This document shows, one piece after another, positions 23,309-30,664 of a DNA stretch of 30,664 nucleotides. Both the position numbers and the translations under genes were made by a program. Origin of the DNA: Nitrospinaceae bacterium UBA3496. GTDB lineage: Bacteria > UBA8248. The notes under the pieces are model-generated. The model saw only the letters and a program-made list of their open reading frames with translations, had not been told where the DNA came from and made no database searches. Numbering within the stretch: position 1 is the first letter of the stretch; every line of letters starts with the position of its first letter. The stretch is taken from assembly GCA_002377645.1 (NCBI GenBank), contig DFQF01000007.1, forward strand, positions 1-30,664, written 5' to 3'.

Positions 23309-24724
23309 ATGAAAATACTATTAATTTCATGTTATGAACTAGGGAATCAACCTATACCAACAGCTAGCTTACATGCTTTCTTAAAGAGTTACTCCTACAA
23401 CCCCCAAGTTTTAGATTTATCTACACAAAAGATCAATCATGAAGATATTCAAAATTACGATTTTATTGCACTTAGCACTCCTATGCATACTGCCCTATCA
23501 ATTGCAGTAGAAGCGACAAAAATAATTCGCAAGTTCAACAAAGAGTGTCATATTTGCTACTATGGAGATTATGCAGATCTTAACTCTAATTACCTTCTGA
23601 AAAATATAGCTGATAGTTGCTTAAGCGGCGAAACACAAAAATCAATACTCGAAATAATAAAATCTATTCAGTCTTCCTCTAACACAATTACATACAAACA
23701 AAACAGAGAAAAAAAGAAAATTCGACTTATAGAAAAACCAGATTTCAAAATACCAGAAAGATCCCTACTTCCTGATCTATCCAATTACAATAAATTAATT
23801 AATGATCAAAACCATGTTACAACAGCTGCAGTCGAAACTAGCAGAGGCTGCAAACATCAATGTTTACATTGCCCTATCACACCTATTTTCAAAGGTCGTT
23901 TTTTTGTTGTGCCAAAAGAAATAGTTTTATCCGACATAAAAAACTTGTATTTACAAGGCGCTAGACATATCACATTTACCGACCCTGATTTTCTAAACGG
24001 ACCCAAACATTCGCTTAAAATTCTTAGAGAAATGAACAATTTATTCCCTGAAATGACTTTTGACTTTACAGCAAAAATTGAGCATCTAATCCAACAAAAA
24101 GACATTTTTACCGAACTTCAAGAATTAGGTTGCCTATTTATCGTTACAGCTTTGGAATCTTTAAATAACAAAATCTTAAAAAAATTAATTAAAGGACATT
24201 CGAAAAAAGATTTCTTGGAAGTTTTAAAAATCGCAAGAGCGAACGGGATTTCTATTCGACCTTCATTAATTGCATTTACTCCTTGGACAACTCCCAAAGA
24301 TTACATAGAATTACTTGATTTTATTGAGAAAAATGAATTGATTGATGAAATAGATCCAATTCAGATGTCAATAAGATTACTCATACCACCTGAGTCGAGT
24401 CTGCTTCAATTACAAGACCTAAAGAAATACATAGTGCGCTTCGAACCAGACAAATTTTCTTATATATGGAAGCATCCAAATCCAAAAATGGAACTTTTAA
24501 ATTTGAAAATTTCGAGGATTGTAGAAAATCATGCAAATCTTAACAAAGAAGCTTTAGAAACATTTTTCGCTCTTAAGAAAGAATTTTCGAAAATCTTTCC
24601 TGAAATCATAAAAGAGGAAAACGTTACTATCAGAACAAAAAAAATTACCGCGAAACCTCCAAAACTTACCGAATCATGGTTCTGTTGAGCAGAGCCAACT
24701 GAGAGTCAGTTGACTCTAAATTAA
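23309..24724 (+). CDS. CUAEP-tail radical SAM protein, probable selenoprotein (UGA recoded as Sec)
   Basis: A radical SAM enzyme with an N-terminal cobalamin-binding-like Rossmann domain (about 1-120, MKILLISCYELG ... ADSCLSGETQKS; the DxHxxG cobalamin His is not evident). The SAM cluster motif is C181-x3-C185-x2-C188 (TSRGCKHQCLHCP). The frame reaches TGA at 24686 after TESWFC. The next codons read A-E-P-T-E-S-Q-L-T-L-N and stop at TAA 24722-24724. This gives the tail WFC-Sec-AEP, the hallmark of the CUAEP/CCAEP-tail radical SAM family as I recall it, with Sec at residue 460. A hairpin two bases after the TGA fits a bacterial SECIS. The ATG at 23309 is preferred. A GTG at 23267 would add 14 Lys-rich residues and overlap the SDR gene. 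If no Sec machinery exists, the protein ends at 24688. The reaction is unknown. Confidence 0.86.
24686..24717 (+). promoter_or_regulatory. putative selenocysteine UGA and bacterial SECIS hairpin
   Basis: TGA at 24686-24688 is followed by a stem-loop: AGAG (24691-24694) pairs with CTCT (24714-24717), there is one C-A mismatch, then CAACTGA (24696-24702) pairs perfectly with TCAGTTG (24706-24712) around the loop GAG. The apical loop lies about 15 bases past the TGA, close to the spacing of known bacterial SECIS elements, and the tip has the G/U content seen in SelB-binding loops. The hairpin is inside the coding extension, as required in bacteria. Confidence 0.72.
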
Positions 24725-25434
24725 AGATTCAATACCGCAACTGCTCGTATTGGAGAACCAGAACCTCCACGAATTTTTAGAGGAAGACCAATATAAAGAA
24801 ATTCCTTACCTGCCACATCTTCAATATTACAAAGATTTTCTGTGTTATGACATTGCAATTCTCTACATAACACATGACAAGGGAAAGTCATTTCTCCTGT
24901 ATTAATTCCAGCATCGATACTAGGGGCATCCTGACCAATATTTACGATCCCGCATTCTCTATATAGAAAATTGCCAGCATCGTATGAAAGACCAGGATAA
25001 TCAGTATTATAGCTATCCTCGGGATAAGTTCGTCTAAAATGTCCACCAGTAAAAAGAAAGGTACCCGCATTGGGTGGTGTCAAATCTTGGCTACTAAGCT
25101 CATCTTCAAGAAGCTTTAAAGAAATCTCCTCTTTAGGTTCCACTTTACCAGTAAAGTCGATAGCAATACCTCTTGTAATAAATTTTTTAAGGTTAGATTG
25201 ATCTATAGTGGGGGCAGTTTCTCTTTCGTCAATATGGCTAACTGCATCAACATGGGTTGGACCATGATCACACATATGCAACATCATTGCTGCGTAAGTA
25301 ATATCTTTAGGTCTAATAGGAGCATTCCTTGCGTCTTCATGTGTAGCAATAAACTCTATTTCCGTGGGAGGATGCCCAGGAAACCTTGGAGCACCCGTAT
25401 ATATATCCTGACTAAGATTAACAATATCATACAT
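24721..25434 (-). CDS. cyclase-family hydrolase (kynurenine formamidase/KynB-like fold)
   Basis: A 237-residue metal-dependent hydrolase of the cyclase family (PF04199), which includes bacterial kynurenine formamidase and isatin hydrolase. The key motif HGPTHVDAVSH (57-67) corresponds to the HxGTHxDxPxH metal site, with His57, His61, Asp63 and His67 retained but Pro for Gly at 59 and Val-Ser for Pro-x. IGQDAPSIDAG later matches the conserved D-x-x-S-x-D segment. AGAGGGG lies seven bases before the ATG. It follows the LLM oxidoreductase by about 50 bases on the same strand and its stop overlaps the extended radical SAM frame. The substrate is probably an amide or cyclic compound processed with the LLM enzyme; it is unidentified. 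Confidence 0.88.
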   Translation of the reverse strand: MYDIVNLSQDIYTGAPRFPGHPPTEIEFIATHEDARNAPIRPKDITYAAMMLHMCDHGPTHVDAVSHIDERETAPTIDQSNLKKFITRGIAIDFTGKVEPKEEISLKLLEDELSSQDLTPPNAGTFLFTGGHFRRTYPEDSYNTDYPGLSYDAGNFLYRECGIVNIGQDAPSIDAGINTGEMTFPCHVLCRELQCHNTENLCNIEDVAGKEFLYIGLPLKIRGGSGSPIRAVAVLNL

Positions 25435-25484
25435 AATAACACCCCTCTAAAAATTCAAGAAAAAACTATTCCGAGTCAGTAAAC

Positions 25485-26729
25485 TTAGCCAATTCCACCT
25501 ACTGTGACACCATTTGGCTCGGGCGCTTCAAGTGCTGGCAATACATGAGTCATAAATGCATCTAACTCAGATATTACTTCTTTAGATGGAATCTGTGCAT
25601 AGTGCCAGATCAAAGTGATATATTCAGCGGGAACTTTATCATAAGAATGGAGGAATTGCTCCTTCAACTGTTCTACGGTACCACCGAGAAAAATACCACT
25701 ATCTTTCATGTTCTCTACCCAATCTATATTTGATGTGTCATCTGGGAACTGGGGAAAGAAAGGAACATAAAAATTTTCATAGATATCTTGATCATACTCT
25801 TTAAGCTTACGATCGTAATCGGCTTCATTTTCAGCTACATGAATCCACCTGCAAACACATTGCCTTTCTCCATGCGCAAAGTTATGTCCATGCTTTTGTG
25901 CTTCTTCTACATAAACATATGACATTTCTTCCATTTTTTCCAATTTAGTGAAATACACAGGCCGAAAACCATGCTTAGCTGCAAATTTGATAGAATCATT
26001 ACTAGCACTAACTGCCTGAAAAACTGGAGGATGTGGAGACTGGTATGGTTTAGGAACAACACTGACTTTATGTACTCTTCCATCTTCACCTACTTCTCCG
26101 TGCGTTCCTGCATCTCGTGCACTTTTCCAAGCTGGATACTCTATACCGTCTTTATAGGGGTAAGGAATTTTATAATAGTTGCCATCTATCTGTGAAGATT
26201 CTTCAGTCCAAAATTTCAAAAGCATCTCTGCACGCTCTTCGAAAATTTCTCGATTTTTCACATCATCATCTCCGCCAAGATCAGAACTAACGGTTGCAAC
26301 CGAATCTGTGAATTGGCCCAAAACATTTGCCCATCTGGACTGATACCCTCGTGCCATACCAACAAACATTTTCCCTTTAGTTATATGATCCAGAATTGCG
26401 GTTTCTTCTGCAACCCTAACTGGATCCTGTGTAGCCATAACATAGCCTAGAGCACCAACACGCGCATTTTTTACGTGACTAGCCCACCAAGCATTTAAAA
26501 CACCTGGATTAGGTCCTACCTCATACCCTTCTGAATGAAAATGATGTTCTATAGTACTAACCCCCCAAACACCCATTTCATCTGCAGCCTTGACTATATC
26601 AAGCCATTCGTGGAGAACATGATGGTAAAGATCTGTGTCACAAGCAAGAGGCCTTTTTTCTTCACGCTCAGCACGATCCTTTGATGGAAGCATAGGGTAT
26701 AACTGAACTATGACTTTAGGTTTTGCCAT
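25485..26729 (-). CDS. LLM class flavin-dependent oxidoreductase (bacterial luciferase family)
   Basis: A 414-residue TIM-barrel flavin enzyme of the luciferase-like monooxygenase family, using F420 or reduced FMN. Visible family features are MGVWGVSTIEHHFHSEG near residue 55 (the EHH strand), LDHITKGKMFVGMARGY around 120 (strand and glycine-rich turn) and PPVFQAVSASNDSIKFAAKHG (loop of the C-terminal half). Long inserts make it larger than the ~340-residue average. AAGGAG lies six bases before the ATG. A MarR regulator is encoded upstream on the same strand (gap about 40 bases) and a cyclase-family hydrolase downstream. The grouping looks like a small regulated degradation module for an organic compound. 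Substrate and cofactor are not determined. Confidence 0.92.
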   Translation of the reverse strand: MAKPKVIVQLYPMLPSKDRAEREEKRPLACDTDLYHHVLHEWLDIVKAADEMGVWGVSTIEHHFHSEGYEVGPNPGVLNAWWASHVKNARVGALGYVMATQDPVRVAEETAILDHITKGKMFVGMARGYQSRWANVLGQFTDSVATVSSDLGGDDDVKNREIFEERAEMLLKFWTEESSQIDGNYYKIPYPYKDGIEYPAWKSARDAGTHGEVGEDGRVHKVSVVPKPYQSPHPPVFQAVSASNDSIKFAAKHGFRPVYFTKLEKMEEMSYVYVEEAQKHGHNFAHGERQCVCRWIHVAENEADYDRKLKEYDQDIYENFYVPFFPQFPDDTSNIDWVENMKDSGIFLGGTVEQLKEQFLHSYDKVPAEYITLIWHYAQIPSKEVISELDAFMTHVLPALEAPEPNGVTVGGIG

Positions 26730-26772
26730 TTTCTACTCCTTTATTAAAAAATGAATACTTCCATTAAGAAAA

Positions 26773-27294
26773 TTATGCCACATTCTTATTTCCTTTAGAT
26801 CTCCAGTTACTTATTCCGAGATCTAATTTTGACAAAAATTTGGATACAACAAGCTTTTCTTCATCTGTAACATCTGACATGAGATTCGCTATAGATAAAA
26901 AATAATCAGGGAAAATATTTTCCAGAAGGTCCTCCCCTTTCTTAGTAATCTTTACATTTGTCCTTCTTTTATCTTCATCCAAATGTTCTCTCTTAACAAA
27001 TCCATCACGCTCGAGACCATCAACTAGGCCGGTCATGGTTGCTCTAGTAACTCCAGCACTCTCGGCCAAATCTGAAGGTGCGAATCCTTTATCTTTCCTT
27101 CTTAGGATTAATAGAACTACAAATCTCCCTTGAGATATTCCATAAGAGATTAAATAATCATTGAAGATATTTAAAAGATCACTGCCGGATCTTAAAAATT
27201 GATAGAAAAGAAGCATAGATGATGGTTCTAAACTAGAATATACTTCTAGTGGCCTAAAATCCTCTCTTGTTGGAAGGTCTTTCATACAAAACAT
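26773..27294 (-). CDS. MarR family transcriptional regulator
   Basis: A 173-residue winged-helix regulator of the MarR family, which usually represses neighbouring catabolic, efflux or stress genes until a small phenolic-like ligand binds. The dimerisation helix (LLFYQFLRSGSDLLNIF), the DNA-recognition part (FAPSDLAESAGVTRATMTGLVDGLERDGFVKRE) and the wing (DEDKRRTNVKITKKGEDLL) are clear. AAGGGG lies six bases before the ATG at 27294. It heads the MarR-LLM-cyclase unit and diverges from the Bax-inhibitor-1 gene. A SlyA-like box lies 19 bases upstream of its start, suggesting autoregulation. Confidence 0.93.
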   Translation of the reverse strand: MFCMKDLPTREDFRPLEVYSSLEPSSMLLFYQFLRSGSDLLNIFNDYLISYGISQGRFVVLLILRRKDKGFAPSDLAESAGVTRATMTGLVDGLERDGFVKREHLDEDKRRTNVKITKKGEDLLENIFPDYFLSIANLMSDVTDEEKLVVSKFLSKLDLGISNWRSKGNKNVA

Positions 27295-27312
27295 GGAAAT
27301 CCCCTTAAATAA

Positions 27313-27324
27313 TTAGCCTCCTAA
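27313..27324. promoter_or_regulatory. candidate MarR/SlyA-type operator
   Basis: TTAGCCTCCTAA has TTAG/CTAA palindromic ends and matches the SlyA consensus TTAGCAAGCTAA at 9 of 12 positions. It lies just upstream of the MarR gene in the divergent region with the Bax-inhibitor-1 gene. Short and AT-rich, so tentative. It partly overlaps no ribosome binding site. Confidence 0.35.
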
Positions 27325-27360
27325 CCATATAACTTTACAATGAAATTTTCAATAATAAAA

Positions 27361-27390
27361 TTGGCAAACTTTGTTTTTTTAAATTATAAT
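27361..27390 (+). promoter_or_regulatory. probable promoter of the Bax-inhibitor-1 family gene
   Basis: TTGGCA (27361-27366) and a perfect TATAAT (27385-27390) are separated by 18 bases and end about 41 bases before the ATG. This is among the best sigma-70-like pairs in the window. Confidence 0.6.
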
Positions 27391-27431
27391 TATGGTGATT
27401 TAAGTTTTTAAAATTTTCATAGGAGAAAAAA

Positions 27432-28142
27432 ATGCGTTCGGGCAATGCAACACAACTAAATCGGCAAGATTCTATATCACTTCAGGCAGCAGCGTTCATG
27501 CAACGTGTTTATGGATGGATGACACTTGGGCTAATTGTAACTGGGTTTAGTGCTTTCTATATAGCTTCAAGTCAAAGCGCAATTAATTTTATTTTTGGTA
27601 GCTCTATGTCTATATTACTAATTTTTGCCGTACAACTCGGCATAGTTTTTGCTATCAAACCTGCTATGAGAAGCGGTGGCTGGCAAATTGGACTACTTCT
27701 ATTTGTTGTTTTCAGCGCCTCCTTGGGAGTAACTGTTTCTAGTCTTTTACTGCGGTATACATTTACATCGGTTTCACAAGCTTTCTTTGTTACTGCAGGT
27801 GCTTTTGGAGCTATGACAATTTTTGCTTTTGTCACAAAAAAAGACTTATCTGGATGGCAAAATTTTCTTTACGTAGGTCTTTTTGGAATTATTATAGCGA
27901 TGATTGTTAATATCTTTTTGCAAAGCAGTGCTCTTCATTTCGCCATAAGTGTAATAGGAGTTTTAGTTTTTGCAGGTCTTACTGCATATGATACTCAAAA
28001 GATGAAAGAATACGCATACTCACAAGATACAAACAATGAAACCGGCAGAAGAGCGTCAGTAATGGCAGCTCTAGAACTTTATCTTGATTTCATAAATATG
28101 TTTATTTTTCTTACACATCTTTTAGGAAGTTCTAGAGATTAG
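27432..28142 (+). CDS. Bax inhibitor-1/YccA family integral membrane protein
   Basis: A 236-residue inner-membrane protein with seven hydrophobic segments, beginning after a polar ~25-residue N-terminus (FMQRVYGWMTLGLIVTGFSAF is segment one). The sixth/seventh segment pair carries AGLTAYDTQKMKEYAY and SVMAALELYLDFINMFIFLTHLLG, the conserved end of the BI-1/YccA/YbhL family. Members are thought to be pH-sensitive calcium leak channels or FtsH modulators; the role in bacteria is little defined. AGGAG lies before the ATG, and a TTGGCA/TATAAT promoter precedes it. It is monocistronic, followed by a strong hairpin. Confidence 0.95.
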   Translation: MRSGNATQLNRQDSISLQAAAFMQRVYGWMTLGLIVTGFSAFYIASSQSAINFIFGSSMSILLIFAVQLGIVFAIKPAMRSGGWQIGLLLFVVFSASLGVTVSSLLLRYTFTSVSQAFFVTAGAFGAMTIFAFVTKKDLSGWQNFLYVGLFGIIIAMIVNIFLQSSALHFAISVIGVLVFAGLTAYDTQKMKEYAYSQDTNNETGRRASVMAALELYLDFINMFIFLTHLLGSSRD

Positions 28143-28151
28143 ATAACTTTT

Positions 28152-28177
28152 CATCCCCTGGATTTATCCAGGGGATG
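28152..28177. terminator. strong hairpin between convergent genes, terminator-like
   Basis: CATCCCCTGGAT (28152-28163) is perfectly complementary to ATCCAGGGGATG (28166-28177), a 12-pair GC-rich stem (effective loop about four bases) in AT-rich surroundings, ten bases after the BI-1 stop and before the M16 peptidase stop. Neither side has a true T-run, so it may end both transcripts imperfectly or protect their 3' ends. Confidence 0.55.
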
Positions 28178-28180
28178 TTA

Positions 28181-29434
28181 CTAAATCTCGGAATTTTCTT
28201 CTATTTCCTTACGTAATGACTTTTCACTTATAACCGCAATGGTCATCTTTTCTTTTCTAAAAATATCCTTAGCAACACTAACTATTTCTTCTTTCGTAAC
28301 TGATTCTACTTCTTCAATTTCTTGTTTCATAGGATAAAGCATATTTCGTAACATTAAACTTGAACCATTTCTTCCTGCAAAATAACTTGAACTTTCGTGT
28401 ATTTGTAGATTCCCTCTTATGTAACTTTTAGCTTCTGACAATTCTTCATCTGTAACTTCTTCATCCTTAAACTTAGAAGATTCCTCTAAAATTACTTTTG
28501 TCGCCTCAGAAGCTTTTTCTAATGCAACTCCTGCTTTCATTTCAACGTATCCTGCGTCTGTAAAACAATTCGCACTTGCACCTACACTGTATGCAAGACC
28601 TCTTTTCTCCCTAACTTCAGTGAAAAGACGACTACTCATTTTCCCGCCTAAAATATTACACATTACCCTAAGAGGCTGAAGATTCTCATGATCCAAACCA
28701 TAACCGCGAAATCCAATAGAAAGATTAACTTGATCAGTTTGTCTTACTTGTTCCACGAATGACTTTTTACTTTCCTTTGGCAAGGAAACATTATCTGGCC
28801 TCTCTGAACTTCCAGAACGAGACCCAAAAAACTTTTCAGAGAGTTCAACAACATATTCATGCTTAACTCCACCTGCAACGGAAATGACGGTATTTCCGGG
28901 CTGATACCATATATCAATCAATTCACGCATATTTTCTGGTTCAATCCTATTAATTGTTTCTTTGCTTCCAATTACACCTACCTGGAGGTTAAACATAGTC
29001 GTTTCAAGCAGATCAGAAACCCAAATTCTTGGCATATCTTCGTACATTTTCAACTCTTCTAATATGACATGCCTTTCTCTACTCCACTCTTCTTTATCTA
29101 GCAGGCAGTTATTTACCGCATCTGCATAAACATTTAAAACTTTTTCAAAAACTTGCACTGGAGAGGTAAAATGGTAACAAGTCCTTTCCGCTGCTGTATT
29201 CGCATTGATTGAAGCACCATTTCCTTCCATTTCTCTTGCAATATCTAAAGTCGATCTAGTTGGAGTCCCTTTAAAAACCATATGCTCTAGAGCATGTGAC
29301 ACACCAACAACTTCATTTCCTTCATGACGACCACCACAACCAAAGTATATATGAAACGCGACTGCAGCAGACTCCTCTCGTTCTGTAGTTACTACTTGAA
29401 TGCCATTTGACAAAATACTTTTCTTAACTTCCAT
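28181..29434 (-). CDS. M16 family zinc peptidase (processing-peptidase-like)
   Basis: A 417-residue peptidase of the M16B (mitochondrial processing peptidase-like, YmxG/PqqL) group. The inverted zinc motif HALEH (47-51, in GVSHALEHMVFKGT) gives His47, Glu50 (catalytic) and His51, with Glu127 (EELKMYED) as third ligand at the usual 76-residue spacing. The C-terminal half contains TEVREKRGLAYSVGA, the typical substrate-binding segment. I chose the ATG at 29434 with GGAGG immediately upstream (29443-29439). A TTG at 29449 would include the ribosome binding site. No signal peptide. It follows ribF on the same strand, with a gap of about 40 bases. Substrate unknown. Confidence 0.93.
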   Translation of the reverse strand: MEVKKSILSNGIQVVTTEREESAAVAFHIYFGCGGRHEGNEVVGVSHALEHMVFKGTPTRSTLDIAREMEGNGASINANTAAERTCYHFTSPVQVFEKVLNVYADAVNNCLLDKEEWSRERHVILEELKMYEDMPRIWVSDLLETTMFNLQVGVIGSKETINRIEPENMRELIDIWYQPGNTVISVAGGVKHEYVVELSEKFFGSRSGSSERPDNVSLPKESKKSFVEQVRQTDQVNLSIGFRGYGLDHENLQPLRVMCNILGGKMSSRLFTEVREKRGLAYSVGASANCFTDAGYVEMKAGVALEKASEATKVILEESSKFKDEEVTDEELSEAKSYIRGNLQIHESSSYFAGRNGSSLMLRNMLYPMKQEIEEVESVTKEEIVSVAKDIFRKEKMTIAVISEKSLRKEIEENSEI

Positions 29435-29476
29435 TTGACCTCCAATCAAAGTTTCCTAAGAAAAAATTCTTCTTTT

Positions 29477-30412
29477 TTATTTTTCAAGTATGGCACGAGC
29501 TTTTTCAACATCTAAAGAAATTTGTTGAACTAGTTTTTCAACACTAGAAAATTTAAATTCATCTCTAATTCTTTCAACAAACTCCAACCGAATCTCCTTT
29601 CCGTAGATATTCCCACCTTCCCAGTTAAGTATATGAGCTTCTATAGTAACGCTTTGACCGTCAAAAGTTGGCCTTTTCCCAATATTCAAAACTGTTGGGA
29701 AAAAATCAGATGAAAAAGATTTGACTTTTGACCAACATGCATAAACACCATTTGAAGGAATCAATGTTGAAGGAGGTGCAACATTTGCAGTAGGAAATCC
29801 AATTCCAGCCCCTCTCCCATCTCCTTTCTCAATTAGACCTTCAAGGCAATGTCTTGTTCCAAGCAATACATTCGCCTCTGCAACAGACCCAGATGAAAGC
29901 ATCTTTCGGATTTCAGTACTACTTACAATTTTATCCTGAAAAGCAAAAGGTTCAAGAACTTCTACCAAAAAATCAAAATTTTTTCCGAGTGTCTTAAGAA
30001 ATTCTATATTCCCTCCTCTATTCTTTCCAAAATGAAAGTTATACCCAACTAAAACTTCCTTCGCTTTTATTCCATTAGTAATATAAGTAGAAACAAACTG
30101 TTCAGGGCTAAAATCAGAGAGGTCTTTTGTAAATGGTTCAACTACCATTATATCAATTCCTTCATCTTCTAATCTTTTTGTCTTTTCAGATAATGTAGTC
30201 ATTAAAGAGGGACACCTTTCTGGTGCAACTATCGATAATGGATGCGGATCAAAAGTAAGTATTACCGACCTAAGTTTTCCACTTTTTGATTTTTCTTTAA
30301 GTTTTGCACATATATTTTTATGTGCCAGATGAACTCCATCAAAATTGCCAATTGATAAGACTGCACCATCCCAATCCGAATCTAAATTATCAATCCCTTT
30401 TATGATTTCCAT
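29477..30412 (-). CDS. ribF: bifunctional riboflavin kinase/FAD synthetase RibF
   Basis: Enzyme that phosphorylates riboflavin to FMN and adenylates FMN to FAD. The 311 residues contain the N-terminal adenylyltransferase domain with IGNFDGVHLAH (21-31), TFDPHP (53-58) and SSTEIRKML (164-172), and the C-terminal riboflavin kinase domain with GDGRGAGIGFPTANV (197-211) and NGVYACWSKV. FMN and FAD made by it would serve the LLM oxidoreductase, among others. TAGGAT lies about six bases before the ATG. It heads the ribF-M16 unit. Confidence 0.96.
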   Translation of the reverse strand: MEIIKGIDNLDSDWDGAVLSIGNFDGVHLAHKNICAKLKEKSKSGKLRSVILTFDPHPLSIVAPERCPSLMTTLSEKTKRLEDEGIDIMVVEPFTKDLSDFSPEQFVSTYITNGIKAKEVLVGYNFHFGKNRGGNIEFLKTLGKNFDFLVEVLEPFAFQDKIVSSTEIRKMLSSGSVAEANVLLGTRHCLEGLIEKGDGRGAGIGFPTANVAPPSTLIPSNGVYACWSKVKSFSSDFFPTVLNIGKRPTFDGQSVTIEAHILNWEGGNIYGKEIRLEFVERIRDEFKFSSVEKLVQQISLDVEKARAILEK

Positions 30413-30624
30413 TAAACGATCCTATAAATAATAAAAATTACGTAAACACTCAGTGAAATCAGTACCTTGAAAACTAAACATTTTCAACCATTCAAGAATA
30501 AAAAAATAAACACATAAAATTGCATTACATGATAGATTGCAATCAATCATATAATAAGCTTTAATCGTTGATGTCTTATAACTAGGCATTTTTTTCATCT
30601 GATTTTACTTTCAAAAGGTCTTAA

Positions 30625-30664
30625 ATGATTTTTCCAACAAAAATGTTATTAATTTTAATGGTTT
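30625..30664 (+). CDS. possible start of a plus-strand gene running off the window
   Basis: ATG at 30625 is preceded by AAAGG six bases upstream and opens a frame MIFPTKMLLILMV that stays open to the window end. The hydrophobic beginning would suit a signal peptide or membrane segment. A weak TTACAT/TATAAT pair lies at 30525-30555. Only 13 codons are visible, so this is a guess. The rest of 30413-30624 shows no gene, only AT-rich DNA and a 10-base palindrome at 30535. Confidence 0.3.
   Translation, partial: MIFPTKMLLILMV

Noticed and set aside
30519..30544. Repeat of ATTGCA/TGCAAT and the palindrome GATTGCAATC after ribF
   Set aside because: Too short and AT-rich to call a regulatory site or attachment site; no second copy seen in the window.
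1..30664. CRISPR arrays, tRNA/rRNA genes, insertion sequences, prophage genes
   Set aside because: No regularly spaced repeats, cloverleaf-like sequences ending in CCA/T-loop motifs, transposase or integrase motifs were seen while reading the gaps and frames.

Overview
The window is a dense, AT-rich stretch (visibly about one third G+C) of a bacterial chromosome. Gaps are short, convergent genes often overlap by a few bases, and several genes appear to start with TTG or GTG. The gene set suggests a free-living, probably marine and at least partly aerobic bacterium. An HspR-type repressor sits in the dnaK operon, and there is a KorAB 2-oxoacid:ferredoxin oxidoreductase, an Mca-like amidase, a bacterial-luciferase-type flavin oxidoreductase, a cyclase-family hydrolase and a CUAEP-tail radical SAM protein. 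This fits a low-GC Chloroflexota/SAR202-like or neighbouring lineage, but the taxonomy is inference only. No rRNA, tRNA, insertion sequence, prophage or CRISPR array was seen.

Layout. 1-606 (-): 3' part of a LolD/MacB-type ABC ATPase. 681-1094 (+): VOC-fold protein. 1075-4850 (-): Mca/LmbE-like deacetylase, korB, korA. 5121-6350 (+): M24 metallopeptidase. 6489-11545 (+): a molybdoenzyme operon made of a fused four-cluster ferredoxin/NrfD membrane subunit, a bis-MGD catalytic subunit and a TorD-like chaperone that seems to start at an unusual ATT codon. 11571-12008 (-): unknown protein. 12091-13897 (+): TrmJ-like methyltransferase and queA. 13900-14208 (-): HU/IHF protein. 14330-15457 (+): aminotransferase. 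15454-21675 (-): seven-gene run dnaK - cbpA-type dnaJ - hspR - grpE - zinc-finger dnaJ - DUF1844 - rpoZ. 21961-22329 (+): IscA/ErpA-like protein with a terminator. 22485-24724 (+): SDR dehydrogenase and radical SAM protein. 24721-27294 (-): cyclase, LLM oxidoreductase, MarR regulator. 27432-28142 (+): Bax-inhibitor-1 family. 28181-30412 (-): ribF and an M16 peptidase. The last ~40 bases may hold the start of another plus-strand gene.

The most notable find is at 24686-24688. The TGA that appears to end the radical SAM gene is followed in frame by codons for Ala-Glu-Pro, giving a Cys-Sec-Ala-Glu-Pro tail. A stem-loop begins two bases after the TGA, and the extended frame ends at a TAA that overlaps the stop of the convergent gene. 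This is what a selenocysteine-inserting UGA with a bacterial SECIS would look like, so the protein is probably a selenoprotein of the CUAEP/CCAEP-tail radical SAM family. The annotation ending at 24688 is then truncated by 12 residues (Sec plus 11).

Working together: KorAB links 2-oxoacid oxidation to ferredoxin. The molybdoenzyme operon encodes a complete membrane respiratory module of unknown substrate. The dnaK run encodes the heat-shock folding machine with its own repressor. The MarR-LLM-cyclase group resembles a small catabolic module.
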